Origin: Aaosphaeria pasadenensis
Lineage: Eukaryota > Ascomycota > Dothideomycetes > Pleosporales
Length of the DNA: 64,000 nt
Reading direction: 5' to 3'
NCBI GenBank assembly: GCA_022813625.1
Contig: JAKLMB010000030.1
Location: 62,001 to 126,000, forward strand
Every line of letters begins with the position of its first letter. Position 1 is the stretch's first letter. Under the pieces are notes generated by a model. That model was not told the origin of the DNA. It worked only from the letters and a program-made list of their open reading frames with translations, and searched no databases. Made by a program: the position numbers and the translations under genes. Positions 46,119-57,573 of this stretch are shown here, piece by piece.

Positions 46119-47711
46119 ATGTCGATCCATTCGCTTTCGGACCCAAAGCCTGCTGAAATCAAGCTCGAGGTTTACGATGGAATCGGAGACCTTTCATCCA
46201 AGCAAGAGGGCCAGGGTGTCGAATACGAAGAGAACACGGTAGAGGAGAAGAAACTAGTTCGCAAGATTGATCTTTTCCTTCTCCCTTGTATCTGGATTGT
46301 TTATCTCTTATCCTACATGGTACGATCATCTGATTATCGTCAATCAATCAACTGACAGTCTCCAAGGATCGATCCAACCTCGGTAATGCCAGAGTCGCAG
46401 GAATGGCAGACGACTTAGAACTTACCGATCGTCGCTACTATCTCTGCGTCGTGATCTTCCAAGTTGGCTATGTTATAGCGGAGGTTCCTTGTAACATGAT
46501 CCTTTCTAGATCGAGGCCATCGATTTTCATACCCATCATCATGGTTTTCTGGGGAGCAGTGTGCGCTGTGATGGGGAGTGCAAGAACATGGCAACAACTT
46601 ATCGGTCTTCGTTTCCTGCTAGGTGTTGCCGAAGCTGGATTTAGCGTAAGTAACTGTGCGACAATAAATGGTGGGAAGAAAGCTGACTTTTCCAATAGCC
46701 TGCGGTAATGTTCATCGTGTCCAGTTGGTACCGCAAAAGCGAGCAATCGAAACGTTTCATGGTCTTTCATAGTGCTGGAATCACATCCGGTGCAGTGGGA
46801 AGTATCCTCGCGGGAGCGATAACCTCGGGCATGGATGGTCTAAGCGGAATACAAGGCTGGAGATGGCTGTACATCATCGAAGGAATAATTACGGTTGTTG
46901 TTGCATTTGCTGTGCCTTTCGTACTCCTGGATTACCCATTGACTTCCAAGAAGTTGTCTCCGGAGGAACGCCAGCTGGCATACAACCGACTCGCTGCAGA
47001 CGGAATCACCAGCCGCAATGACGAAGAATTCTCGATTAGCCACCTTCAGGCCTTGAAGCTTGCATTTTCTAACTGGAGACTGTACCCTTTGATGTGCGGA
47101 TACATGATTATTATCGGAAACATGACGCTCTCGAACTTTTACCCAACGTTTGTCATGTATCTGGGATATAACAGGAAGGATGCACAGTGAGCCACCCGAG
47201 TCATGAAAGATCGAAGAAACAGTACTAAACTATGCGCAGATATATGACAGCACCACTGTACGGTGTAGCACTCATCATTGCTATCGCACTGTGCGTCATC
47301 GTAGACAAAATGCCCCGGTACCGTCCTATCTTCACAATGGCAGTGCTTCTCATTTGCGGAACGCTTTTTTGTGGGCTATCAACAGGTATTACGGCTCCAG
47401 TACCTCGATACGTATTCCTCTGCTTCATAAACACGGCAATCTGGGCCGGAAACCCATTGTCGTTGTCTTATACCAGTACTGTGCTTGGTCCAGTACAGCC
47501 AGAGGTCAGAGCTATATCTTTGGCTTCAATCAACGGAATGGCCAATCTCGCTCAGCTGTATGCAACCGAGGTCTTCACGGTGTCTAAGCCACCACTAGCT
47601 ATCCTGGGATTTGGGGTGTTTGCTGGGCTGTTCGCTGTTGGTGCTGTTATATATTTGGCGGCATTCTTCATTTACCAGAGATATCCGTATAAGCCTGCTA
47701 AGGCAGCGTAA
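46119..47711 (+). CDS. MFS transporter, anion:cation symporter (Dal5/Tna1-like) family
   Basis: Exons are 46119-46319, 46367-46645, 46699-47186 and 47240-47711, with introns of 47, 53 and 53 bp; the product is 479 aa with about 12 TM helices. The joint SYM|DRSNLGNARVAGM reproduces the family motif at the end of TM1 (D-R-x-N-x-G-N-A). FQVGYVIAEVPCNMIL and LLGVAEAGFSPAV are also ACS-family hallmarks. Family members import carboxylates such as allantoate, nicotinate, pantothenate or phthalate at the plasma membrane. An upstream in-frame ATG at 46059 exists, but MSIHSLSD at 46119 is a more usual start. It lies between the hydrolase gene and the regulator gene on the same strand. Confidence 0.9.
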
Positions 47712-48204
47712 GTAGTTTCGTACGCTCAACGTAGGAACCTCCTGGCTAGCGTCTCATTTTGTGAACATGCGTCTGATAGAATTGGATTGGTTTAGTGTAG
47801 TTGCTCGTCTGCCAACAACTTAGATGCTATCCAAATGTATTTCCATTTAACCTCGGTCGCAGGAGGAGCAACTTAGCTAGAACTTCTATAGCTTCTATAG
47901 CTTCTATAGATTACGAGCTGAACAATGCAAAGTTATAATATCAAGGAATAATCGATCTATCATTGAAAGAGCGTCTCGCGCTCGTAGTACCCTTAAATCA
48001 CCAATCAAGTACAGGAAGGCTTTTGCTACTAGGTGGAGATACTTTAGTCTGTGAAGAGGTGGGGAAACTGTCCAATAATGATATTCTGCAAAGGGATTAG
48101 CACCCTCCTAATATCTCGCCACTCTTTTTCACTCTAAATCTATTCTATCTTTACAACAGCTCCCCCATGCAAAACTTCAGTTTCAGTCTGTAGCACCTCT
48201 ATAA
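47712..48204. other. Intergenic / regulator promoter region
   Basis: This lies between the transporter stop and the regulator start. It contains a perfect three-copy 9-bp repeat at 47883-47909. No gene was seen. Confidence 0.45.
47883..47909. repeat. CTTCTATAG x3 tandem repeat
   Basis: Three perfect 9-bp copies lie about 300 bp upstream of the regulator ATG. They could be a binding array or a simple repeat. Confidence 0.8.
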
Positions 48205-50204
48205 ATGACCACGATGGGACGGCAAAATAAAGCCTGTAGTATCTGCAGGGGCCTTAAGGTCGGTTTACAGGACATATCTGCAATGACCATTGCAATAATT
48301 TACTAAAGAATATAAAAGATCAAATGTTTAATGCCAGAAACACCTGGCCCATGTCGCAGATGTCACAATCGCGGCTTGGTTTGCCAGGTGGATAGGAATC
48401 CTCAAGCAGCACTATCAGAGGAAAGCAACAGGTATGCTCATTCCAACTCGATTGATGCTGGTCTTACCCTGTTATAAGATGGCGGAATGACGTCTCGGGT
48501 CAAATTCAGCAGCTCCAGACCGCTGTAGATGTGCTGTTGCGCATGTCCAATCTGCCGCAACTCAGCTCCTACAATGAGCGAGCACAGCCTTCGGCTGATA
48601 CTCAGCATGAGTTAACCCCAGAAGATGAAGCACCGACAAGTGGCCATGTCTCTGACGGAGACGATAGTCTCCCTGCAGCACCTATTATGACGCCTGTGGT
48701 GCCGGTGGACGATAACATCTACAGTCTGCCCATCAATTATCTTTATGAAGTTACTCGGCTTCCGTCTCTGGCCGCTGGCCCATCCTCACCATCTGCACAA
48801 CGCAGTCGCATCAGCCACGATTTCATTTCCCGTGGGCTTGTCCCCATTGTAACTGCGGAACGCTTGTTCACTCATTTCGTCACGCGAATTGACTACTTTT
48901 GCTATGGGCTGACATGTCCACATGCTACATTGGAAGAACTCCGTGCCAGTTCAACCGTCTTAACAGCTGCAGTATGCGCAGTATCCGCGCTGCACGATCC
49001 TGATGGTTCTACGGTATTCAAAGTTTGCCATGCCGAATACCAGAGACTAGTAACAAAAAACATGTTTGCAGTTGTACATTCTACCGATGACGTTCGGGCT
49101 CTCATCATCGGAGCTTACTGGCTAGCCAACTTGTCGTATACAGTGCTTGGGCATGCCATCAGAATCGCAATGAGACTCAACTATCACCTCGCATATTACG
49201 CGGCGATTCGTGATTCCAAGGTCGAGGATATCGAAAAGGCGCGTCTGTGGTATATCTTATACATTCTCGACCATCACTCTAGTATCTTGTATGGCCGACC
49301 TGTTATGATATCAGCAGATGAAGAACCGCACCAACATTGGGAAACCTTCATTCAGTCAAATGGTAACCAGGAGGTTGATTTGCGGATGTCAAGCCAGGTC
49401 GCGCTTTACCACATAACTTCCAAGGTGAAGAACATTTTTGGCAGCCACTCAACACAGGCCGTGCCGGAACATTTTCTGACTCAGCTTCGCGGCTACTTCT
49501 CAGAACTGGATCGATGGTACATGTGCTGGGGAGACAGAATGCGTATGTACAAATATAATTCTCTATATTAGCCAACAGAGTAAGTAACGGCTACAGCACG
49601 AAACGCCTTTGTAGGCTGGTTTCCAAGAGACGGTGCCAGTCTCCACTATCATTTTGCTCGCATGCATCTATGCTCGTACATTTTCCGAGGCACTTCTGTC
49701 GAATCGATTGCAGCGTCTTCTCCACAAGTCAAGGAGTACGCAATTGTGGCAGTCACCTCTGCTACTGCTGTGCTCGAGCTCATCATGGAAAGGCCCGACT
49801 TACGCACAGCCTTAGTTGGAATGCCAATCTATTTCCACGCTATGATTACTTTTGCAGCAGTCTTTCTTATCAAAGCGGCAAAAGCAAATTTTCCGGAGCC
49901 TGCGGCAGTGGATACCACCACAGTCCTTACTTTGGTCGAGAATTGGGTTCGTGAGCTTAGGACTCAGAAGGCGTCACAGCAACATCTTGTTTATCATCTG
50001 GCTAATGGTCTGGAGGGATTTCTCCAGGCCCTTTCTAATCCTGATTTGGATGTTTCTATTATATCCGGCCCTATTCGGACTCTGAGGGATGATCCCGCTT
50101 CAACGAACTACATAATGGATTCGATGTTTATGCTTGACGCATTTAATTTGTTCCAATATCCAGGCACTGCAGGCTCGATGGAAGGGGGGATGCTACCAGA
50201 GTAG
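48205..50204 (+). CDS. Zn2Cys6 transcription factor with fungal-specific middle homology region
   Basis: Exons are 48205-48258, 48319-48431, 48479-49542 and 49597-50204; the product is 612 aa. Intron 1 splits the zinc cluster. Using the acceptor at 48318 gives C-x2-C-x6-C-x8-C-x2-C-x6-C: exon 1 gives CSICRGLK, exon 2 gives IKCLMPETPGPCRRC and then HNRGLVC. Other acceptors lose the third Cys. After a short linker comes a coiled-coil-like helix (QIQQLQTAVDVLLRM), then the all-helical fungal TF domain (LGHAIRIAMRLNYHLAYYAAI, KARLWYILYILDHHSSILYGRP). The second half of that domain lies in exon 4. Position next to the transporter, hydrolase and SDR genes suggests it is their local regulator; this is an inference. 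Confidence 0.88.
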
Positions 50205-51111
50205 ATAACCTCAGGAATACATTATACTATACCAGCTGTATTTCGTACCTTGTATGAAGCAGAGTAGCAGTGGAAGGCCCACATCATTGGTTACCGCATA
50301 ATGAAGCACTACCTACACGCCGTCTTGTGAAAGCCTCCGCTGGTATTGGTGTTATAGGCGGTTACAGACATTTAAAGACATTGGCAGTACCTCATTTGAC
50401 AAACACGCTACATCCTCTATCTTATAGGTTCTTGGAGCAAAAGCTGGCGGCTTTGGATACCTTCAAGGACTCTATCTAGGTCAAGTAGCTTAGATGAGGG
50501 AGATTTACACGCCAATGACATGGAGATAATTGCACCACTTGGAGAGCATATGCAAAGATAGAGGTAGACTTAGTAATATACCGAATGCTACCTAGTTTAG
50601 ACAGCTTCTGCCAAGTATGGAAAGTATCTACCCAAGTACTTAATAACAGAGGTTTTGTTGTTACTGCCTAATAGTCAATTAGTACTTTGAATAACTGCGA
50701 TGTTCCAAGAGAAAAGATTGTATGGAGAAGGTTTCAGAAAGAGCATAGTATGACGTTTGTAACCATATGGGATGTCTTAAAGACTAATCGAATGTTTTGT
50801 GTCTCATCATGTTGTGTGTGTGTGAAGGAGAAAGAATGAGATGTGCATACCTTTAAGATCATGTCTGCTAGCATTCAGATAAGCTATTTGCACGATCAAG
50901 TCAAAAGCCCTTCAGGTCATTTTCCGAGTAACATGCAAGTGGGTAGTCACCCAGAGCATAATCGTTTTCTTTCGATTGCTCCGTCGAGGGGTGATCGAAC
51001 CTCTGTGGAGGATGAGTAGTCTTGGATTCTGTCAAAGACAGCAGATCTCGCAGCGTGATCTCGACGCTCATGTTGCGATGGGAGGCTGGATAAGGTGAGT
51101 AGTGCATGTGC
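50205..51111. other. Convergent intergenic region
   Basis: This is the 3' flank of the regulator gene (+) and of the Med11-like gene (-). Small ORFs near 50270-50479 and 50901-51134 have no recognisable content. Confidence 0.45.
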
Positions 51112-51672
51112 TCAGCCATCAACCATTTCTTCATCGTGATCCCTATGCGTCTCGAAGCCAGCCCCCTGCTTCAGATTGCTCACGATCTTTTCAATTCTCT
51201 CCAGCAGTTCTTCGTCGCCTCGAGCGCCTCTACCACTGCGCACGTTGGCATTAAGCACACCTACGTCTAGACTGCCCAATCCTCCGTTTGTGACGTGACT
51301 TTCGCTGTCCTTCAGCCTTTCCCTCTCCCGATCTTCGTCGCTCTGACCTTCTATCCGCACCGCCGCAATGAATCTAGGTGCGTCTGAAGGAACTACTTTC
51401 TCTTTTTCAAGATCAGTGACCTGGGTTTTCAGGGTAGTGCGTATGGTATTGATCTGGATGAACAGCTCGTGAGTGCTAGTCTGGAGGAGATCTTTGCGGC
51501 CTTGTTGGGTAGAGAGGGTGGACAGAGAAGTGCCAGGAGTCTGGACAGGATGTTGAGTCAAGAGAGATAGGGTGGAGGCGGTCTTGCGAAGGAGTTCAGG
51601 GAGCTGCTCATTGATGGCTGAAAGCTCCCGGATTTGCTTCGCCGCGGTTTCGGTATAGGGTTGGGAAGACAT
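51112..51672 (-). CDS. Probable Mediator subunit 11 (Med11)
   Basis: A single exon encodes 186 aa. The first part, TETAAKQIRELSAINEQLPE then LLRKTASTLSLLTQ, and a second helix near INTIRTTLKTQVTDLEKE, give two amphipathic helices in the layout of Med11, a head-module Mediator subunit that pairs with Med22. The remainder is charged and probably disordered, with a short acidic C-terminus. The frame is open upstream to 51741, but MSSQPYTET at 51672 is the better start. Family identification rests on helix pattern and size, not on an invariant motif, so another small coiled-coil protein cannot be excluded. It is divergent from taf5, 484 bp apart. Confidence 0.55.
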   Translation of the reverse strand: MSSQPYTETAAKQIRELSAINEQLPELLRKTASTLSLLTQHPVQTPGTSLSTLSTQQGRKDLLQTSTHELFIQINTIRTTLKTQVTDLEKEKVVPSDAPRFIAAVRIEGQSDEDRERERLKDSESHVTNGGLGSLDVGVLNANVRSGRGARGDEELLERIEKIVSNLKQGAGFETHRDHDEEMVDG

Positions 51673-52156
51673 CTGGTCGACTGCCACCGCCGAGGACGTC
51701 CTCTTTGCAACGAATAGGTAGAACAAGTGCCAATAACTCACTCAGTTTCATTCGGTGCAAAGGAATGAAAGGCACGGCGGTCGCCGGCTTGGTGAAAGCA
51801 GAATCAGAAGTGAAGGTTGGGGGTGAACAGCTTTTTGTAGCTGTGGGAGATCGCGCTTTCCCCGCGCTAGCGTCGGACAAGGGTGTGCCTTGGCATTTCG
51901 TCGCGCGAACAATTGAGCTTCAGATACTATCAACCTCACTTTCACGATATCCAACCTTTACGCTGTCTGTACTCTCCTCCCATTCTCGCCTAATTCTACT
52001 GACGAAAGAACTTTAGTTTGCGGAGCCGTCTGGACAGCTTCCTCAATTTCCCCATCGACCAAGTACCGACTTCATTTCGCGCAATCCACCGTCCACGGTC
52101 CTGCTCCTGCGCAAGCACTTTTATTCGAACCAAAGAGCCACTCGCATATACCCAGC
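51673..52156. other. Divergent intergenic region (Med11-like / taf5)
   Basis: This is the shared upstream region of two genes for the Pol II machinery. No ORF of note was seen. Confidence 0.45.
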
Positions 52157-54890
52157 ATGTCAGGGCCTCCGCCCGGGGGTGTGCCTGCGCGCAGCATGAG
52201 CGTAGGAAATGGCCCGCCGAGTGCAGGCCTTCCACCTCATAACGCGATGCCACCGCAGCCAAGCTCAATCCCTCCGCCAGCAAGCTCGCAGTCCGGAACG
52301 CAATCACAGCAGAACTTGAACCAGATTGTAGGTGTTTTCTAGCTCTTGTTGCAATGTTCTTGTTGTATCTGGAGGATGGCGTCATTGGCCTATGTTCACC
52401 TTGACGGTGGACTGTCGACGACCAACTATCGAATGTCTTTTGGGATGACAGGGCTACATCTGTTGGCCCCTACCTGGTCGAAGCTTCTTGCGCTGCCTTG
52501 TTTGACGAGTTGAAGCAATGTACTGTCCGTTTGCGCTACCCTGCACAATCAACCCTAGGGCTAGGGCTGCCCCAAACACCTACAAATATCTTCCATAGAT
52601 TGAGAACCGGGTGCACTATACGTTTTGAGCTTCTTCTGCGAGGTCACAAACCGGGTCGACATGCGACTGTTTCTTCCTTATCGAACACACTATCACGAAC
52701 CATTACTGACTATGCCGAAGGTTTTGGAGTATCTTAGCAAGAAAGGATATGTACGAACCGAAGCCATGCTCCGCAAGGAGTCAGAGATACAGCAGCCGGG
52801 TGCTGATGGAAGGCCGGTGGCACAACAGCCTGAGGCTGGCCTGGCAAAATATACAAAAGCCTATGGTACGTGGAATTCTACTTGTCTATTTCCCAGTACC
52901 GGATACTAAGGTGTTACCACCAGAGTTACTTCGAAAATATACCGAAGATAACCTTGAGCTGTATCGACCGGAGCTTCGAAAACTCTTGTGGCCTTTTTTC
53001 GTATATTCTTTCCTTGGCCTCTTGAAAGATCACTACATCAAAGACGCGGAGGCGTTCTTCTCCACATACAAAACCTCCTTCGAACGAGAGCACGAGGACG
53101 ATGTAAAGACACTTGGAATGGTCAAACTTCCGCAGCATCTTGACAGCAGCAGGGTGGCAAAACTCTACCTGGAGAACAGGTACAGAATCACGCTGACCAC
53201 CATGCCTTTTTATAACTTTGTCCAATTCCTCGAGTCTAAAATGTTTGAGGGTGGGCAGACGATTATGGACATCAATCGAGATCACATGAATATTGTTACG
53301 GTCGATCGAACAGCAACAGCGGAAAAGAGTATCGCGGCCATTCTAGCGAGTGGTCGGGGCGATGATGACCTACCTGCAGAAGATGAGGGTATTCCTGGAC
53401 ACGCCCCAGGGCACCCATCCACAAAAGTTGCCCCGGATCAAGATCCGCATGCAGATGCTGCAAGAATTCGATTACAACTTGGCGCATATCCGCAGGAAGA
53501 AGAACTTCAAGAAGACGTACGTGCCGCGTTGAAAGAAGAAGACGAGAAGAACCCCAGGCGCGACGGACAGAACAATTTGGTCGACGAATACGATCAGCTC
53601 ATTAAGCGTGAACCAAATGAAGATGCCCCTTCACGAGACCTCATTCCTTTGCCGCCATCACTAGCAAGAGACGTTTCGATGGAAGTACAAAAGGTTATCG
53701 AACACCGTGATCGATACAAATTGGAAGGAAGGACGGGTGGTGTTGGCCCAGCTGTTAGCGTAATTATGTACACCTTCCACAACACACACGACAGGTATGT
53801 AGATCTTGATATTCAAGATACTATAGTCTCAAGCTAACAGGACTCTAGCGTCAATTGTATCGACTTTTCAGGTGACAACCAATTAGTTGCTGCAGGCATG
53901 GCTGAATCCTACATTCGAGTTTGGTCGCTTGAGGGAAAGCCTCTCGAGTCAACAATACCCGAGAACACACAACCGTCATCATCTCGCCGTCTTATTGGGC
54001 ATGCAGGCCCTGTCTATGCGGTGTCCTTTTCTCCCTCCACAGTCAATCCTGATCCAAATGGGCCCCCCACGAATTCACAATATCTCCTCTCCGCTTCTGA
54101 AGATCAGACTGTCCGGCTCTGGTCTTTAGAGACATGGTCATGCCTCGTGGCATACCGCGGCCACAGCAACCCCGTTTGGGACTTGCAATGGGGGCCACAC
54201 GGGCACTACTTCCTCACTGGATCGAACGATCGCACAGCACGGTTATGGTCGACTGATCACATAGACGCTTTGCGCATTTACGTCGGTCATGACAATGACG
54301 TTGACTGCATAGCATTCCACCCGAACAACATGTATGTTTTCACGGGATCATGCGATCGGACTGTCCGAATGTGGCATATCGCTGGTGGCAACTGCTTGCG
54401 ATTGTTCACGGGACATGCTGGCAATGTCACAGCGATAGCTTGCTCACCGGATGGCAAAACCCTGGCCAGTGCTGATGAAACTGGAACCATCATCCTCTGG
54501 ACACTTGAGACTGGTCGCCGAAAGAAGCGTATGCGAGGCCACGGCAAGGGTGGTATCTGGTCACTCTCCTGGAGTGTCGAATCCACTGTACTTGTGTCTG
54601 CTGGTGCCGATAAAACTGTTCGCGTGTGGGATGCCCTCCAAGAAACCAATGAGTCAGCATCGAAGGCTACGGATGGTGCCGCTGGCAAGGCTGACGGAGC
54701 ACTTGCAACAAAAGCAGCGGCTGGGGCTGGTCCCGGAACGGGAGGCAAGAAGGCTCAGAAAGAGGCTGGTGTCAGTGCCGACCAGATCAGTGTCTTTCCC
54801 ACCAAAGACTCTCCAGTCTACAAAGTCCAATTTACTAGGATGAACTTGGTCTTAGCTGGTGGTGCTTACCTTCCACCACCAAAAGTATAA
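52157..54890 (+). CDS. taf5: TFIID/SAGA subunit Taf5 (WD40)
   Basis: This is a scaffold shared by TFIID and SAGA. Exons are 52157-52327, 52721-52865, 52924-53794 and 53849-54890; the product is 742 aa. Pro/Ser-rich residues 1-57 lead into a LisH-like helix (VLEYLSKKGYVRTEAMLRKE). Next is the Taf5 NTD2 domain (YTEDNLELYRPELRKLLWPF, FLGLLKDHYIKDAEAFF, ITLTTMPFYNFVQFLESKMF). A charged linker precedes a C-terminal WD40 propeller from about residue 396, with repeats such as LLSASEDQTVRLWSLETWSC, FLTGSNDRTARLWSTDHIDA and VFTGSCDRTVRMWHIAGGNC. An Ala/Gly-rich insert sits between the last blades. Intron 1 is 393 bp, much longer than the other introns. Intron 3 must end at 53848; the AG at 53840 gives a stop. 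Confidence 0.95.
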
Positions 54891-55249
54891 CAAAAGCACA
54901 AATCGAGATATCATTTCATGTATAAGGAGTAGAGGCGTTTTTGTAACGACCATGTCAGGTCGGGATATGGTGGTCTTGGTGTTCGGGCATCGGTCCGGTG
55001 TTTGGGTGAAGGCTCCTCATTCAATCAATACCATAATGTCTTGAGTACAATCTTATTCTTAACACATGGCATTCAGTTCAACTTCGTATGCCCCCTATCA
55101 TTAATGAAAAGTTTCATTCCAATACTTGCGTAGCCAAAATCGCCTTTCGTTGTGAAGATAACTAGCTGAAGTAAACGGCGTCCTGTCCAACAAGGCGCCA
55201 TCTTCTAATTTGTATCTCTTACTACCTTTGAATAGCATCTGGCAATGAC
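54891..55249. other. Convergent 3' intergenic region
   Basis: This lies between taf5 (+) and the DUF2855 gene (-). Nothing supportable was seen in it. Confidence 0.4.
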
Positions 55250-56527
55250 CTACTCCAATTTGAACACCAAAGCCGTGTCAGCACTGACTTTATCTTTGCA
55301 TAGCGCATCCCAGCCTTCCTCCCACCCCTTCATACCACTGCCCCATTTGATCTGGGAGCCTGGAATGCCGCCGTTTCCTTTGAATTTATTAAATTCTTCA
55401 TAGAACTCGGAGAAGTACTCGTCACCACCGAGTCCGATCCCCTTTTCTCTCAATACATTCGCATTGACCTGTACGGTCTTCGTCGATGGCGTCGATCTCA
55501 CAGCAGCCGCCTTGGAAACCTGTGGCGTAACCTCCGCACCCACTCTCACGAATGTATAAGGATGCGTCTCAGACAGGCCTGCAAAAGCGCCGTCCCAGGC
55601 TTCTAAGGCACCCGGCCTGCCACCAAAGTCAATCACCACCGTTCGATGCGGCCCTGCACTCTCAATCTCCGTCTTAACAGCGTCGACATCTCCATACAAG
55701 ACCGTCTTATCATAGAATCCACTCCCCTCGCTCAAACTCCGCGACGCCTCTGATCCAACGCCGATCACGGCCCTCGGCTGATGCTCTTTCGGTCTGTTGT
55801 TCTTCACCTGGTGCGCGAATGCCATTGCGGTCTTCCCGCTCGCACTCAGCACGATGACACTTGCGCCCGACAGGTCTGCATCCTTGCTCTTCCAAGAATC
55901 AGGAGTGTCGTCAGCATCGTCGCTGGTAGTGGGGAATCCCGTAGGGTGGCAGAGGTTCTTCTCGTCCCATGCGAAGCCGTACTTGTTGAGGTTATACGAC
56001 GTCGCGAAGAGGCCCTGCATCAGGGCGTCCCAGGCGAGGAACTCCAGGCCGGGGGAGGCCTCCAGCTCGGATAGTGGCGGTGTGAGTTGATACCGGTTGT
56101 AGACTTTCCAGAGGTGCTGGCGATGCGGGCTCGTGACTACGAGTTGGTTCTTGTATCCGGCATCTTCTATGGCGAGGTCCTCAGGGAGATCCGAGATAGG
56201 GAGGAAGCCGTAGACCGTGTGGCCCACTGGGATGGTGGAGACAGTGGATTCGAGGATCTCTGCGTATCCCCATGCTGAGATACGGCCGTATTTCTCGCTA
56301 TCATTGAAGGGTGCTGGGGTGTTTGGGGGTAGAGGGTAGGTGTCCCACCAGCCGAGGATATGGCCAATGCGGGCGTAACTGAAATTGTTCGTGGTAAGAC
56401 CCAGGATTTTAGATTGTATACGAATGGAAGATGGTGGAAGTGGTGGGAGAGTTTCTGATGGGAGGGTCACAAGATTGTGTTTAGAGTAGTTGGATTTATC
56501 GAGTATGTGTGCTGACGGTGATGCCAT
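55250..56527 (-). CDS. DUF2855 family protein
   Basis: A single exon encodes 425 aa. The sequence matches the DUF2855 family, which is distantly related to medium-chain reductases: an N-terminal segment with ILGLTTNNFSYARIGHILGW and a hydrophobic strand-turn (ASVIVLSASGKTAMAFAHQV) where a nucleotide-binding Rossmann motif would sit. VVIDFGGRPGALEAWDGA is also characteristic. No catalytic residue can be assigned and the biochemical role is not known to me. It is convergent with taf5 and divergent from the homocysteine methyltransferase gene. Confidence 0.8.
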   Translation of the reverse strand: MASPSAHILDKSNYSKHNLVTLPSETLPPLPPSSIRIQSKILGLTTNNFSYARIGHILGWWDTYPLPPNTPAPFNDSEKYGRISAWGYAEILESTVSTIPVGHTVYGFLPISDLPEDLAIEDAGYKNQLVVTSPHRQHLWKVYNRYQLTPPLSELEASPGLEFLAWDALMQGLFATSYNLNKYGFAWDEKNLCHPTGFPTTSDDADDTPDSWKSKDADLSGASVIVLSASGKTAMAFAHQVKNNRPKEHQPRAVIGVGSEASRSLSEGSGFYDKTVLYGDVDAVKTEIESAGPHRTVVIDFGGRPGALEAWDGAFAGLSETHPYTFVRVGAEVTPQVSKAAAVRSTPSTKTVQVNANVLREKGIGLGGDEYFSEFYEEFNKFKGNGGIPGSQIKWGSGMKGWEEGWDALCKDKVSADTALVFKLE

Positions 56528-57573
56528 TGTGCTGAATATGTGCGTGTATATTTGAAAGACAGGTAAGAATTGATGTATGGTTATCGGCTCTGGACTATTG
56601 ATAGGTGTTGCAGCCTTCTTTTATACCTAGATGTAGAAGGACAATGGATGTCCTTGCCCTGATGGTTGGCCTGATAAATGGTTCAAGCATAACGTTAGCA
56701 AGATAGGGGAGTGTCCAATTGTCACCATCCGTATCCCCACTGGCCAAGCATCTCCCCACCCATAGCTCCTGTTCAATGACTCACTGCCAACGTTGATGCC
56801 TACAACCAGCATCAAGAGAAAGCTTGAATCTGATCTACAACACGATTGTAAGAGCAAAAGTGCATACTGCGGGCATCCGCTCTGATCCGAAAGGGTATTC
56901 AATGCGACTAGCACTTGCGATTGGCCAGAAAACGATGATATACTCAATCCGGTAATACATATATTACTTGCACCATCTTATTCTCTGATACAGAAGAACG
57001 ATTTGAGATATTTTTTGATTACCAACACTAATACCTGTGATGTCCGTAATGTAAGCTGATGATCATTAACTCGTTTGGACAAAACCCCTTCGAATAAAAG
57101 TTACTTCTCTTCACTCGGGTTAGTTTTTTACTTTTATGTGATTGAAAAATGCCTCAAGTATCATGTCCAAAATCAATGCACCAGGCTCTTCCCGTAGTAG
57201 AGGTTCTGTGCCCGAGTTCCATAGTCCGCCTGAGCCGCTTCATTGGACGAGGCAGTATAGAGTACAACATCGAGCAATGAACATGCAGCTTGTTCAAATC
57301 TTACATTATCCTACCTCGTAAATGCTCATCCAAAAATCTCGACCCCAGTATGTTGCCTGGTTGAGCTCAATGGTACGTTTTTTATTTGTATCATGAACAA
57401 TGATCAACGGTATGTTTTTTAGAGCAGATAGCAAACAACTAAAATCTCAAATTACCCCTCACCCCGCAATCCACAACACTTTTACACAAAACATTCCCAT
57501 TTCGGAAATATCCAACACGAGAACCTTGCCAGGAAGTACATATAAATTCCAATTCGCAACGACCTCAACAGCA
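56528..57573. other. Divergent intergenic region, about 1 kb
   Basis: This holds the promoters of the DUF2855 and homocysteine methyltransferase genes. Its right end may be coding if the upstream in-frame ATG at 57400 is used. No separate gene was seen. Confidence 0.45.
57541..57546 (+). promoter_or_regulatory. TATAAA close to the methyltransferase start
   Basis: A TATAAA lies only 28 bp before the ATG at 57574. If it works as a TATA box, transcription would start near that ATG, arguing against use of the ATG at 57400. It may also be chance. Confidence 0.3.

Noticed and set aside
48319..48431. Alternative acceptor after the GCCAG at about 48336 in the regulator gene.
   Set aside because: It would remove the third cysteine of the zinc cluster. 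The acceptor at 48318 restores all six with standard spacing.
50985..51010. GGTTCGATC on the minus strand, resembling a tRNA B box.
   Set aside because: The bases flanking it do not pair to make a T-stem and no A box is found at the right distance. Other GGTTCGA matches in the window failed the same test.
52555..52580. CCCTAGGGCTAGGGCTG in the taf5 intron, resembling telomeric repeat.
   Set aside because: The fungal telomere unit is TTAGGG; here the units are GCTAGGG, only two copies, and internal to a gene.
57400..57573. N-terminal extension of the homocysteine methyltransferase from the ATG at 57400.
   Set aside because: The 58 added residues are polar and not barrel-like, the conserved domain begins right after 57574, and a TATAAA lies inside the extension. 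It is not excluded entirely.
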